Part shown: piece after piece, positions 23,246-37,511 of the stretch
Numbering within the stretch: the stretch's first letter is position 1
Layout: each line of letters opens with the position of its first letter
Assembly: GCA_013423385.1 (NCBI GenBank)
Contig: BLZA01000035.1
Span: 248,001 to 312,000, forward strand
From: Naganishia liquefaciens
Lineage: Eukaryota; Basidiomycota; Tremellomycetes; Filobasidiales; Filobasidiaceae
DNA length: 64,000 bases
Reading direction: 5' to 3'
The notes under the pieces: generated by a model
What the model was told of the DNA's origin: nothing
Databases searched by the model: none
What the model saw: the letters and a program-made list of their open reading frames with translations, nothing else
Program-made: the position numbers and the translations under genes

Positions 23246-24424
23246 CAGACGAGATCGATGGCGAATAGGAGGTCTTTATGCGATTTATCTATTGTCTACT
23301 GTCGATGTGGATCAAGCTGCTTTTCAAAAACAGAGGATAGAGCAGCGCGTGAAGGGCCTCGAACGGGGCAGGCAGCTTACCAGCGGCGCTGCCGAACAAG
23401 AAATGGAGCAAAGTGTTTTGATTGGCGGTGTGACAGGAGGAACGAGGGCTAAAGGACAGAAGATGGAACATGTATCAGCAAGCCGCACCCCAAAACGTCT
23501 TTGCCAAAGGGAGATATGCTGTGGCATGACGCAATGATGGGCGATTCGACACCTTTTCCATCACAGCTCTGAGGGGATGATGGAAAGCAGCAGGGGATGA
23601 CTGCGCTTACTAGTACCAAAGAGCTCCTTTCGGGTATAATCGTCGAGCGGTAAGATAGGCTGAGTCTCTGTAAGGACCGTAGGTAGTAGCGAGCGGGATG
23701 CCGAAAAGGTTCAAGGTCGGTTGATGAGCCAATTGATGCACAAGGTGATCAGCGCGTCTCTCAATCATTCACGTTGATGACCCTATATACCCTCGGGTAA
23801 CGCCATCCGCCGTATTCATTCACAGGTCCAGCCCTCCCTCGCTATCCCTGCCCAAGTCCGCTTTGATGCATTGTCTTCTCGAGTGAACAATAGGACCGGG
23901 ATGTTCTTGTAGACGGGACCCGAACGCGCGCGGGAATAAGATGAAACGCCAGTTGCAGACTTGGGTTGTTGCAATCCTGCCTTGCACTGATACCACCATG
24001 ACTTCGGAGTAGGACCACAATCGACAGAAAAGGTGGAGCAGCATTCGGGCATTGTCTGTATCACTTCCTCGTTTAGCCGAGTCCTCTCCCGACTACTGAG
24101 CTCTCTTTTTGTCTATTGTTCGTTAGACCAATATCGCGTTCTTCGGACAGTCCATTGTTCCCTGTCGGCCATCTCCGAATCGACTTCGCGCGCCGAGATT
24201 CCTGCCGTGTCTCAGGTTGAAACGACCCGTCCTCTATGCAGGCCGTTTGCCTGGATGTAGCAAAGAGAAAGGGGAACAAGACAACAAGGGGTGCAACGGC
24301 ATTTCGGCAGCGCATGCATGATACTCGCCACTGACAGTCAAAAGGATCCGGTGGTATCGCTCGTAACCTTCAAGTACAAGAGGCATACAACTTTTGTTGA
24401 CGACACCGCCACCAGGGTCCACAC
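23246..24424. other. Intergenic region, no gene seen
   Basis: About 1.2 kb between the GATA-factor start and the SEC15 stop, both on the minus strand. It must contain the GATA-factor promoter and possibly a long 5' UTR. A CCTATATACC lies at 23782-23791 but is over 500 bp from the start. CAGGTTGAAAC occurs at 24213-24223. Confidence 0.4.
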
Positions 24425-27400
24425 CTACCGACTCGGCGGAACCAGCCTTCCCACCATCTCCGCCTCTTTCTTTCGCTTATTCATCCGCAAGGCATCTTCC
24501 GTCGTGAACTTTGCCGGATCCACCACGTACCGGCCGAGCTTCTCCAAAACAATCTTGAGGTTTTTTGGTTTTACGTTGGTGTATGATCCTTGTCGGATAG
24601 AAGGTTCCATGTACGCTTGAATCGCTTCCGATAGAATGAGGTTGATCATCTAGAGAACCGTATAAGAGGGATTTCGCACGGGGGGATGCGATCTTGCGTA
24701 CCGATTTGATTTCGTCAAAGACATCGTCCAGGCCCGGCTTCTCTAACCGTTTGACCTCTTTCTCGATAAAGGTTACATCGTCTGCAAGGTTCTTCAAAGC
24801 CTGCTCATTTAGCCTCGGTACATCCGGTCCCACGAGATAGCCCTGTGTAAAGGTTTAAGCTTGAAGAAATAGAATTCTGAAGTCGGACTCACCAACAACC
24901 CTTTATTGATATGCTCCAGCGCCATCCTATAACTTCTCGTCTTGATGCTTTCGTTCAACATGATTAAAACTGAATCCACGTATGCCGTCAAGAATGTGAT
25001 CATCTCGAACAGATATGTGCTCGGTTCGCGTGTAGTGCCAGCATCGAACCACTGCATCGTCGTACTTTGCCTCTGAGCAGCCGTTCCCATCGCCGGCGAG
25101 GCAGGCCGGCTACCATTTTGCAGTGCGGCACCGCTGAGAGCACCGCGTTTCCGAATGGTGGCGGGGAGTGGAGGCGTCCAGTCGTATTCGGCCATCTCAA
25201 AGAACTCGTCAAGTTTGGAGGCGATAATGGCGTCGATACGATTCTGCGCAAACCCGACTGCCGCCTGGAAGGAGTGCGGTGCTTGTAGGGTAAGCACCGA
25301 CCCTGCCGACGACGAGGCTTGGTGACCGCTGCCGGATCTGTCATCGCGTTCTTCAGCCTTTCGTCAAACGCCATCATCACTCGACTCACTTCAATGTCAT
25401 CAGAACCGTCTCCAACTGCTCTGAGGCCGTAGCAAAGTGTTCGAGATTGATCACGGCTTGAGCGATTTGCGAGAGATTGTTCATCTTGCTCAGCCGCGTG
25501 CAAATGTTCTTGCTGACGTGCGTGATCAGTAGACCATCCAGAGACTGCGCAGCGCGGTTAGTGGATCGCTCCTCGACGTTCAAGCAGGGAACTCGCCTTG
25601 CGAAGCAGCTCATCGATGTTACGATGACGCTGAGTGACACCTTCAACAAAATGGTAGAACTGGTCGACAAAATTGCGGATGTTGATGCAACACATCGGAA
25701 ATGTTTGGGAAAAAGGCATGGTTCGTGGGAAGCTTTGACTAAAGCAGAAAGCATGCCCCTAAGCGCCTGAGCAATGGGTGATTTTAGTCGGTTCGAAACC
25801 TACGTGGCTAGATGTTCGGCTTCGCCGGGCGCCAGCCAACAAGCTGCGATGACCTGCTCGAACTCTGCTTGGTCTTGTACCAACATCGGTTGATTATCGT
25901 CTTCCATGACGATCTTTTGAAAGTGAACCGTTTTAGTTCAAAAACATGGCGGGAATTCCAGGCTTACCTGATCGAAATCCGCACAATATTTCCGCTGCAA
26001 GAGATCGGAATAGCGCTCGAACATGGTCATGATCAGTCGAGTTAGTGCAGATACATCGTAGCCATAGCCCTTCCGGAAAACGCTTTAGCACACTGACGGT
26101 CACTCAACCATTATACTCACCTCGAGCGTCTGTTCGAACCTCAAGATGTTCAATTTGACAGTGAGGAAGGTATCAGAATTCTCGCATCCCTTCAACCCAT
26201 CCGAAACCACCTGTACTATCGCGATCGACATCTCATCCCAGAGGTCATTGATCTCACGAGCGGTCCGGAACGTCCGCGTGGTCTTGAGGACATGCTGTTC
26301 GATGATGAAGAAACCGACAAGGTCTTCCATCAAGCCTGGAAGGGTGGTGCTGATGTTTTCCGGGGTGATAGCGCCGCGGGTTGAGAGGATGAGTTGAGCT
26401 TGACGCTGGACCGAAGAGTCAGATGATGCAGGGATGCGCGCTATATCGATAGCACTTACTTGACGATTAGCCTGATATGCTTGCTGCAGCTCTGCACGGC
26501 TGTATAAGGCGTCGTAGATATGGATACATTGCAGCAGAGGTTTGAAGTCGACCGAAATGTGTTCATTCTGAAGCGGATTGACTAAGAATCTCGGTCAGCT
26601 TCCTGTCTCCCTTCATGATGTTTCTCGACTCACACTCAGACTTTTCGTTATTGACCAGCTCAATCGCACTCCCGATCCGAACCTGCTTGGCATTCCCATC
26701 CCGCTCCACTTTCGCCTTCCACTTCTTCGCCCGGACCTCCATGTGCCGTAGCGCCAACTGCCCTACAAGCGGGCTTGACTCCCGGATGCCGAGAAGCCAT
26801 GCGTTTTGTTCGGCTGTGACGGCGGATTTGATTTCGGTGCGAAAGAGGGGAATAGAGAGCATGATTTGTTGGTAGAATGGCGTTGAGGAAATGGTGCTTG
26901 GAGGAAGTGTGCGAAGACCTTCGAGCGCCTAGTACAACGCTATCAGCAATGGACTGCTTCAGGGCCGATGGCACGCACTCTGAGAGCACCGAAATACTTC
27001 TTGCTGGCGATCAACTCCTTGACCTTGTTGACCTGATCCAACACCCGCAGACACGACTGCAGCGAGTCTATTGCCTCGTCGATATTCCGGGCGACCTTTT
27101 TGTGCCTCAACAAGGCTCGTTTCTAAGCCCAATACCGTTAACACTCGTCTCCGCTGAGGAAACGCCTACACGAACCTTGTTACTCAACTCGGACCCGACT
27201 TGTCCTATCTGCTCATCCAACTGCGAGATCTGCCCCTTCAGATGACCCGTCCCTTCCCGCAAACTAAGCAGCATGCCCACGGCCGACGCAAAGTCCTCGT
27301 AATTCTCATTGCAGATTCGTTCGATCTCGTGTTCCTTCTCTTGCACGAAAGTGTCAAGGCTGCGCAAGTATAACTGTGACGTCTGGGTATCCTGTAGCGT

Positions 27401-27578
27401 CTTTACGAGCGGCGCCAGGGGCTCAAGATTCTCGGTGGTATTGTTGGTCTCATCGAGCGTGATCTGCGTTGGGATTTGTCAGAAAACCGCCGGCATCTAA
27501 ACGCGAAATATGTACCTGAGACAGCTGAGCTTCGATGTCCGCGCTCGTAAACGTTGGTCCGTTCTTGGTCTTGAACAT
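24425..27578 (-). CDS. SEC15: Exocyst subunit Sec15
   Basis: About 770 residues in about ten exons, read leftward from MFKTKNGPTFTSADIEAQLS to EMVGRLVPPSR. Conserved Sec15 stretches run in order: a coiled N-terminal region (LDTFVQEKEHEIERICNENY, LKGQISQLDEQIGQVGSEL), VKELIASKKYFGALRALEGL, WLLGIRESSPLVGQLALR, GYGYDVSALTRLI with LLQRKYCADFDQIVMEDD, and a C-terminal helical part with STYLFEMITFLTAYVDSVL. Sec15 links the exocyst tethering complex to the Rab Sec4 on secretory vesicles and so directs them to sites of growth. TATCTATATATG at 27768-27779 could be the promoter TATA box. An upstream in-frame ATG at 27731 would add about 51 low-complexity residues; I prefer 27578 because family similarity starts there. 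Confidence 0.92.
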
Positions 27579-28128
27579 CGGACGGGCCCGGCGATGATGT
27601 ATGAAAGCTCTGGGACAAGCGGTATACGGCAGGTGATTTACTGCAGCGATTGTTGGCTCGCGTTGCAGTGACTCGTCATCACGAACGCTCGATTGAGGCT
27701 GAGCGGATGCAACGACGTCGCGCTGTTCCAACCGGTTTCAAAGCGGGCTCTTCAGCCATTCCCCGGTATCTATATATGACCAACTGAATGGTGACCGTAT
27801 GATATCTGCTGGAATTCTACAAGCTAGGAAACTATTCCGCAAAGTACCTTACAGCCATGAAACAGGAAGCGCGAATGTTCTGGGTAACACGAGACAGTTC
27901 ACGCAATGATGTTCTCCCGCCGGAGATTATCTCAAATCCATCCACATGACGAGGCGATATGGTGGTGAAACACAACATTCCATGATGTACGCATAGCATA
28001 TCGCTCCGAGAACGCACACCAAGAGGACCTACTGGTGAACCTATTACAACAATGAACGTTTTTTAAGCGATAAGACTGCGAGCACATCAGGACTGCGTGG
28101 TGCTAGAGCTTGAAGCGGGGAGAGTCGC
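27579..28128. promoter_or_regulatory. SEC15 promoter region
   Basis: About 550 bp upstream of SEC15 and downstream of RPL30. A TATA-like TCTATATATG lies at 27770-27779, about 190 bp from the SEC15 ATG. No gene is seen. Confidence 0.45.
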
Positions 28129-28726
<598 letters not shown>

Positions 28727-30747
28727 TTTTGACGAGTGTTTTACGGTGTGAGTGAAACCGGTGACGAGAAGGCTCTTGAGGACTTGCTTGTGAGAAGTAT
28801 GAGCGGAGGGTGTAGAGGTGACACGGGAAGAGGTTCTTGTCGGTGCCGCGGTGACGGGCAGTCCTTCCGCAAGGAATGGCTCCCTGCCGCGATGGTAAGC
28901 TGACGTGTAGCCCAAAGAAAGTTTTCTCAAGCGCGTCGAGTTGCGCTTTGTTTCAGGCCAACTCTGATCAGCTGAGGCGGTCCGAATCCGGGCCGATCAC
29001 TTCCCCTGGTTTCAGGTTGAAACCGGCAACAAAATGCCTTTATGGCCCTTCTGTCGATGTCGTGGCCGCTGGCGGTTAGATATACGATATCATTGGGCTG
29101 CATAGGGGAACAACTTGGAGAGGCCGCTAGGAAAAGGGGCCTGACGCTCACTGTTATGCTCAACGACAATCAAAAAAGCTGTCTACCTCCAATCGTCGTG
29201 ACCGACAGATTACCGGAATCAACGTATCCACGGTGATTCGCGGCTCAGCCACTCGAAATATGAGATGTCTTTCGAGATTATGCTAGCCGAAAAGCTTGAT
29301 GCTTTTACATGGCGTATGAAGCTTATAGTGTACGAGTAGGTGCAGTCTTCTCGGTTTGATATGGATGATCGGCCTCGAGCGCTCAAAAGGCTGGTTCAAG
29401 TCGCTCCTAATCGGCCGAGCGAAAATAGGAATGGCTGGAAAAAGCCGTTTGGATGTTCACCGCGCTTCACGTTGACCATATCTCTTTAACAGAATGATGG
29501 CGCGGGAACGCGGCCTTGATGACCTTTTGTTCTCGACACAGTTCAAGTGGCTACAAAAGCAATGGTGTATTGGTGATCTAATGTTTCAGTGGCCTTCGAG
29601 GGTATCATGCGTGCCATGAGAAGTACGGGAGAAGGAAAGGCAAAGGCGAGTATTGCCAATCGAGGAAGATCATTCGACTGACAGATAGTGGCATACAATT
29701 TCCCAGCACTGTAATGCCCCCAAGACCGCGCTTTCCGAATGCCCCTGCACCCTGATGCAAGCGCGGAAAATTCTCACAGATATTCGAGTGTGATTCCGTG
29801 AGCTGGAGAACAGTCCTCTTGCCTACACCACTGAACTTGTGGGAACGAGGAAAGAAGCCTATGGGGAAAGGAGTCGGAAAAAACGCAATAGATGCGGGTT
29901 GCGAATTTGTCAAAGCTTCGATTCTTTCACAAATTGTTAAGGACGATACCTGTGAGAGCGAAAGAGGACAAGGTAACGGCCACTCGTCAAATAACGCATC
30001 ATTTCCATATAGGTACGATACCGGTCACGGCATGATCAAAAGCCGTGACCTTTCCGATGGAGACTGTGTGAGATGCGATGCTGCCGTTTCGGTTGCGAAT
30101 CGTCTTGCACACGATACAAGAGTCCGAGAATCACGCCCAAGCATTACCGCGTCAGTTCTCCGAAGGGTTCAGCACTCCGAAGGGTCTAGATCCTCGCTTC
30201 CCAAAGTAGTATAAACGTGATAACATCTTCAAGGCATACCGTCCTCGAATCTCGTGTTTTTCAAGAGGAAACACAGCGCTCTAGTGGCGAATGACGACAT
30301 GACTTGAGGGCGTCCCGAGAGGTCACTACCTCATGCTGTTCAATCAACCTTACGATCCTCTAAGTCCCTTCATCGCACTAGGATGCAATTCATAGAATTC
30401 GTCACCAACATGCAGAGCGAGAGCGTCGCGCAATCTATATTCCAGACGGAAATTGTATAAGTAGAGGTTTCCGAAGACCCGCTGACAGTACGACTACCTC
30501 CCTATCCGGGTACGTCAACGCCTCTTCCGAAAGGGCTTTGCGTGGATGACAGGCGAAATACCATGATACGCATGATCCGCAGAGAGAAAGTGGCGAGTCA
30601 CTTGGGCGGACATGACGAGTTTACTTTCCGCTGCATTGGGGTCTCCGGAGTTGCCGATGACGATTCATTTCCACCATACTAGAGACCCCCCATCCCGTCG
30701 TATCAGCCATAACCACTTCTCGCAAGGGCTTTCCCAGGATCGAAGTC
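28727..30747. promoter_or_regulatory. 2-kb divergent intergenic region
   Basis: It lies between RPL30 (minus) and SEC16 (plus). No gene is supported. It holds an interrupted palindrome GGTTTCA-GGT-TGAAACC at 29008-29024, a 9-bp inverted repeat at 30023-30050 and a short direct repeat CTCCGAAGGGT near 30160-30185. A 41-codon frame at 29494-29619 is likely chance. The length suggests long regulatory regions or an unseen non-coding RNA. Confidence 0.4.
30023..30050. repeat. Perfect 9-bp inverted repeat
   Basis: GGTCACGGC (30023-30031) and GCCGTGACC (30042-30050) are separated by ATGATCAAAA. This could form a hairpin or bind a dimeric factor. Its place is about 700 bp upstream of SEC16. Confidence 0.6.
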
Positions 30748-33700
30748 ATGGGAAAGAACAAGAAGAAATCGCAAAATGCAGGAGGAGCGGAAAAAGCAAA
30801 GGCCGTGCCGACACCGCCAGCCGTCGAGCCGGGGACGAATGACCAGGTACACGTAGGGGAGGATCTCGTGACGGGTGATTCGATCGTCGTCGAGAAGCCT
30901 TCGGAGTCCGCTGAGAAAGCTGTGGTTACCGTGGAGAACGCATCGGTCGTCAAAACGGAGTTCGCTCAAGGAGCAGTAGTTATTCCGGTCGAGACACAGA
31001 ATGCGATGCCGTCAAAAGGGACAGACGGCAGCTCACCGAGTTCAGCGCCGCCTGAGACTCAAGCGGAGACATCGATGCCTGATGCATCGACCGAAGACCA
31101 AGCTACTACAGCGGAACCTGTGAAGGAAGAGCAAATATCGGCAGATAAATCCTTGTCGATTAAACCTCTCGAAACGTCGAACGCAACACCAATTCCAGCT
31201 CAGGAAGATATCGTGGTCGCGTCCAACAAGCAGGTAACGACGGAGACCAATTATCCAGCAGTTGCAGAAAAAGCATCGCCGCAGGATAATCCGATATCGT
31301 TGGCAGAAGAGGTGGAAGCAGTGTCAGGTGTCCAGGAGTCGGTCCAGGAGTCGGTCCAGGAGTCGGTTCAGCAGGCGGTTCAGGAGTCGGTTCAGGGGCA
31401 GGAAGCTGTCTCTTTTCAGCAGACAGCCGATGAAGCGTCGGCGAGCCAAGGACAACCTGACGGGGAGATCTCCAGCGATGCTCAGTCAGGTAGACTGGAC
31501 GATGATGCAGAAGAAGATTTGTTCGCTGCTTCCGGACCCGTTGAAACCACCGACGGATCAAGCGCCTTCTACGAGCAGGTATCATCAAATCCAGCAGACG
31601 GTATTTCGGAGACTGCAGGCGTTCAGGGGGTGACATCGTTGCACCAGAAAATGCAGGCGAGTAGAGGCGAGGCAAAAGCCGATCCATCAACGGACCTCTT
31701 TGCGGCTTCGGAACCAGCCGGAGATGAGGCAGTTTCGAAAACATTTTTCGACGAGATTTCATCTTCCGCCCCACATGCTTCCCAAAGCGAAATCTCAGAA
31801 ACCGTTGAACCGCCGCGTGCAGACAACCTTGCCTCGAGCTATGGACATCAAGATGCAGCAGATAATCTATTCGGGGCTACCGAAGAGACCGCTGGTCACG
31901 AGGATTCCAGCGCGTTTTACAATCAGGTATATTCAGTACAAGACGATACCGCGGATGTACCTGCCCAGCAAGGGGAAATGCAAGCAGTAAGCCAAGAAGC
32001 AGATGTGGCGGATGACGCGACAGATCTGTTTGGCGATGAGACTGAGGACGCACGTGTGCACGACTTCGAAATTGCGGTGGAACACTCCCATGCTGCAGCG
32101 CCGGAAAGCATTCAGGCAGCCAATACCATAGAAGCGGTCGAAAGTGAGAATCTTTTTGGGCAAAGTGCCAATGATGACGATCTCTTTGGCAATGACTGGG
32201 CCGCAGACGGAGCCAAGGACGACCTTTTCAATGTGCCTCAAGTCGTCGAAAGCTCCGATACAGCACTTGATGCTGAGCAGAATGGAGGTGAAGACGAAGA
32301 TTTGTTTGGATCCGGCGGAGAAGCTCAGGGGGCAGACGACCTGTTCGGGGCTACTGGCACCACGAATCTCGGTTTCACCAGAGAACCAATAAGCCAGAAT
32401 CCTCAACAACCTCAGCCAGCAAAGCAGCGAGTCGAGGATATGGATCTTGATGCCGCAGGAGTGCCGCAGGGTTGGGTGGACGCGCAGGGCGGATGGAATT
32501 GGTATTCGGCTGAAGAGAGGCTGGACGTCGCCAGAGGGATGTTTGGTGAAATGCAATATGACACGCCGAACCAATCAGATGGTAAGTAGCTTTGCCTTCA
32601 CTTGGGCAGCCTCTAACTGTCGCTTTACACCGTTAGAGCAAAATCTTTCCTCGATGCAAGCGATAGATCCGTATATCGCTCCTCAAATGCCAGTATACGT
32701 GCCACCCGTAAACAACGCACCCCAACCTTTGAATGCCACGACCTCCGGGGTACAGGTCGGCACGAGTGCATACGATCCATACAAGCCATCCGCTCCAGTC
32801 CCTGCCTCAACATCCGCTTACACGCCGCGTAATTCGAATGCCTATATATCTCATCATCCGCAGCCGGCAACAGCTCATACTGCCACTCCTGCTCCGTTGA
32901 ATCCACCCAGTCGGACCTACTCGCCATACGATCCGCCAGCTGCTGTTGTATCGCAAGCAACCGTAAATGTCTATAAACCAGCGGCTCCAGTAATCACTGC
33001 TGCTTCACCGTACGCCCTCCCATCCGCAGCAAGCACGTTATCAGCGAAGCCGGCGCCTCCGCCATCTCTCAACCGGATGAAAACCTCGACAGCATACGAT
33101 CCACCCATGATTCCGATGGCTAAGGCGCTTTCGCGCCCAGCATCAGCTGCACCAGTTATCGCACCATTTGCTTTGCCAACCTTGCCGGCAACTAGCGGGC
33201 CAAACAACGCGTACCCAGCGCCGCCCGGCGTCACCCCTCCGCCAATCGGACCACCACGAGGACCGCCGCGAGTCACCAGTCCTGCCAATGCGGGACCCAA
33301 CGCGACATTCTCGCCACCTTTACGAAAGCCGCAACAGGTACCTTCAGCGCTTGCTCATTCAATTGTACCCAATGCATACGATCCTCCCGCATTGCCTGTT
33401 ATGCCAAGCCGGCCCGCGAGCCGAGTGGCAACATCTTCCGTCAACGGATCGGGTATGCTTCCATCTCCCGCTGGAAGCAACAGCCAGCAGATGAATGTGG
33501 TACCTCCTCCGCCTCCAAGAAGTGCTCCAAATCTGGCAGGTCCCCCCAGAGGTCCGCCGGGTGTGACTCGTCCCCCTCAAGCTCGCATACCGTCACAAAA
33601 TCCAGATGTTGCTCTTGCCGTACCGAGAATACAAGCCGAACCGCCTACACCCAGTGAAGAACCGCCCAGGCAGCCTGTAGCTTCGCCACCATCTCAGTAT

Positions 33701-36700
33701 GCCCCGACCCCAATCGAGCACGCTTATCCTGCTCCGCCAAAGATGTCGCCCGCGCCACCATCTCATAGGGCCTCTCAAGCTCCTTCGCCGCAGGCACGCT
33801 CTGCTTCCCCATTGGCTTACGGCATTCCTCCACCGAATCACCGGGCTCCGCCATTTTCGCGACCATCGTCTGGCATGAAGATTGGTCATGAGGAGCCTTC
33901 ATCAGCCGATGCTCTGTCTGTGCATTATCTAAACGAAAATCTCGCGCGTATGAATTTGGGTGAACATGGTGAGGGTGTAATGAACGCACAGACAGGTCTC
34001 GGTGTGGAGCATAACGAAGGCCGCTTGTCGGAAACCCATGAAAAACCAACACAGATGGAGGAGCAGAATGCAATTACGCATCTCGATGCAGAGGACGCAG
34101 AAGGCGGTGCTTTCGATTACGAAGAGGAAGACCAAGAATACATGCCATACAGCGCACAGTCTGCAAAGCCCCGACCAGCTTTACAGCCGAACACGTTCGC
34201 TCCTCCACATCCGCCTAGCCATCAACCGAAAGTTCCTACGGCGCAAGCGGCCTCTTCTGATGCGTACGCTCCCACGCCTTCAGCCTCGGTCAACATGTCT
34301 GCCTATACGCCCAGCATGCCTCCGGCACCACAAGGCATAAGCATTTCGGACCCATACACACCTCATTCAGCCGACCAGCATTTGCCCTATGCCCCTGCCC
34401 CCTATCCATCTTCCCGACTTCCCGTTCCAGTTAATATCCCTGTCCCTCCTCAGGCCAATCAAGCAAGTGCCCTGGTGATCGGGTCCTTCGGTCACTCGTC
34501 GTCAAACTCTCTTTCACATTCGGCCTACGATCCTGTTGACGGGAGCAACAGTAACAACCTAGGTGAAGATCCCTTGGGAAGGTCCGCCGCCGAGGCACGC
34601 CGCGTCCCGAGTGTCTCTTTCGGGCCAAACGGGGTTCTCGTTGTCGCCTTCCAACGGGATGCTGAAGAGGAGCCCTCGGTGCAGAACACGTTCTTGGCGT
34701 ATGGTGACGATAGCAAGGGTCTTCCCGTTCACATACGCCGACTAGCAGATTCATTGCCTCCGTCGACAGAGCAGTCTGGCTCGACGCCTTGGCCTGGCCC
34801 TCTACTTTCGGATCCTCAGGCAAGCAAGACTTCTGCAGCTGAAAAGAAGAAGCGCGACGTCTTAAATGCTTTTTTAGCGGAGAGAATACAAGAGATTGAA
34901 AGTGGCTTGCCATACCTTACAGCTTCCGGCAAGGATGTAGTAACCCGAGCGGATCAAGAAGCAATGATGCTGCTATACCAGGTCGCACAGCTCATGCTCA
35001 AACACGACGGAAAAATTCTGACCAGGTACGTTCCAGCTCTTCCGTCTCTTTCCAGTCATTGATTGTAGTCTAGCGATCCGACTGCTCACGCGGAACTCAA
35101 GGCTGTCTTGCCCAAGCTTTCGCCAATCCTTTCGAAGGAAGACTTGCCCACAAACGAAGTTCATGGTGTAGGATCCGCTTCGGATACACACTTCTTGAGC
35201 GATTCATTACTCAAGGGGGACCCACAAGCCGCGTTACAGTACGCCATGGATCGTCATCTGTGGTCGCACGCTTTGTTACTGGCTGCCGGCATCGATCCTG
35301 CTACATGGACCTCAACAGTTTCGGCATTTGTCAAGGCCACAGTTCGCGCCGCCGAAGGAGATGGTAGTCACGCCGTCCTTGCCACAGCATATAGCATTTA
35401 TGGTCAAGGTGGGCCTGCGGTTGTCGAATCGATTCCGGCCGAAGATCTGCCGGGACTCTGGCGGAACAGTCTGGCCACTATTGTCGCCAGCAGTAAGCCG
35501 AACGACGCAACATATATCATCGCCTTGGCAGAAAAGTTGAAACAGCACGGCTTGATCAAAGCAGCACATCTATGGTGAGTTCCCCTTCTGTCTGCGTCCG
35601 TCTGCCCCAGCTGCTACTGATTCTCGCATCAGCTACGTGTTGTCACCAGTAATCGTGGCGTGGCAGCAGTCGCGTCCCGATTCCCCACTCGCTTTGCTGG
35701 GGTCTTCCGAGACGGATCAGCGGACAGAAGCGACCTTGATATCCGAGATAATAGAGTACGCCATCTGGCTGCGACCAGTTGCAAAGGGTGCCGAGGTGTT
35801 CCAGGGCGTACCTGGGTTGTTGCAATACAAGTTGAGCAAGGCAGCTACACTTTACGCGACCGGAGACGTTGCGCAAGCCAAGCGGTAAGTATTCACGACA
35901 CCTGCTCTCCGCCTGACTGATGCCTCTCTCCAGATATTGTGATGCCATTGTCGCCTCTCTCCGCACGCGAAAGGTTCAGGATGCCGCAAGTCAGCGCATG
36001 AAGTTGCAGCTCCAATGTCTTCTTAGCCGAATCAATGGGGAAGAATTCAACGTGGCCAACGCCAAAGGGCTACCCAAGCCCAAGCTCGAGAACCTTGGGT
36101 CATGGTTTGAAGGTACTCTCACAAAGTTCATCGCTGGCGACGAAGTACCGCCAACCGATCTCAAAGCGTCCGGCCATTCGAAGAAATCGTCATCGGGGTC
36201 TGCCGGTATCGGCCCATTCTCGCATTTTAGCGCCATCACTCCCGAATCAACCCCACAATTGCCCTCACGCGCCATGTCGAGCTACGACATCCCGGGTCCG
36301 GCATCGTATTCTCCGCCGACCATACAACGCAGCGGATCAGCCATGAGCTATCGGCCACAACCAGCGCCGAAGCCGACGACCCAACAGCGTCCGACGTCGG
36401 CCATGGCGTATCGTGGACTGGACAGTCGGTTGTCGGCGCTTTCTCAGGTCACAACGAATGCAGAGGAGACGGGCGCGGAAGACTTTAGCGGTGAAGCCGC
36501 GCCAGCGCAGTCTACGCAGTATGAGCCGGATGCTGTCGACACATACGAGCCGGTCGAGGAGAAAGCCGCGGTCGAAATTCCTTCATGGGGACAGAGCTAT
36601 ACCTTTGAGGATACGAATCCGCAGGAATCCGCAGCTGACGCTGAAGCGGATACAGGTTCTTTCATCAACCCCATGGCGAACTTTATAACTCCCGCTGCTT

Positions 36701-37511
36701 CCATGTACCCGAGTGCGGCGCCGACGCCGCCGGCTGCATATGCGCCTCCTGCGAATCGACATGATGACTTTGGCGATGACGATGACGATGACCTCGGTCT
36801 GGGCAACAGCTCCACTAAGATGAAACCCGCACCTGCGCCCGAGAGTGCTCCGAAATCTGCAGTCGCCGCCCCAGCAGCAACATCGAATTACGCTCCACCG
36901 CCACCCAAGGAGAGTCCCGCGATCGAGACCAAGGATGAGCCCGAGAAGCCCAAGGAATCACCTAAGCCAGCCTCGGGCGGATCGTGGTTGGGCAGACTGT
37001 GGGGCAAGGGCGGGGCGGAAGCGCAGACATCTGGACCTGTGCGCGCAAAGTTGGGAAATGAGAGTTCGATGTATTATGACAAGGAGCTGAAGCGATGGGT
37101 GACAAAGGGGGTACGTAACAGCGCGACCTTGAACCAGATGTCTGTGTGCTGACTTCTGGTATTGTGCAGGCTGTCCCTGAAGCACCAAAAGCGACTCCTC
37201 CTCCACCACGGGCTGCAGCGACGCCCAAATCGGCCACGCCTTCCTCAGTGCCCTCTCCGTCACCACTCTCTACCCAGCCACCATCGACTCGTCCACCAAG
37301 TGCCGTCCCTCCATCTATCGCTCCTGGAACGGGACCAATGCGATCTGCGGCGGGAACACCAGGGATGGCCACACCACCTTCAAGGCCTGCTTCAAGCAAT
37401 GTCGGAGATCCTCCTTTAGGGAATGCCCTGGCACTGCCACCTGCTGGAGCAGGAAGGAAGGGAACGGCGGGAAAGAAAAATATTCGGTCGCGTTATGTGG
37501 AGATCACGTAG
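30748..37511 (+). CDS. SEC16: COPII assembly scaffold Sec16
   Basis: About 2,000 residues in at least six exons; large exons run 30748-32580 and 32637 to about 35025. The N-terminal 600 residues are acidic and hold about nine DLF-type repeats (EDLFAAS, DNLFGAT, TDLFGDE, DDLFGND, EDLFGSG, DDLFGAT) and a VQESVQESVQ microrepeat. Next come about 700 Pro/Ala/Tyr-rich residues with AYDPP and GPPRGPP motifs. The ordered part, about 34,900-36,200, has the Sec16 central and ancestral coatomer regions: FLSDSLLKGDPQAALQYAMD, LWSHALLLAAGIDP, PNDATYIIALAEKL and a helical array. A Pro-rich C-terminus includes GGSWLGRLWGKGG, YYDKELKRWV and ends RSRYVEIT. Sec16 organises ER exit sites by binding Sec12, Sec23 and Sec31. 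Family assignment is firm; the DLFG repeats are the unusual part. Confidence 0.93.
31331..31401 (+). repeat. In-frame VQESVQES microrepeat in SEC16
   Basis: About six imperfect 12-nt units (GTCCAGGAGTCG and GTTCAGGAGTCG variants) encode repeated V-Q-E-S. Such units change length easily by replication slippage and would not shift the frame when whole units are lost or gained. Confidence 0.8.

Noticed and set aside
29494-29619. 41-codon frame starting MMARERGLDD
   Set aside because: Too short without intron or conservation evidence; left as chance.
29798-30214. 138-codon plus-strand open frame
   Set aside because: No domain, no splice pattern, and it spans the inverted repeat; likely chance.
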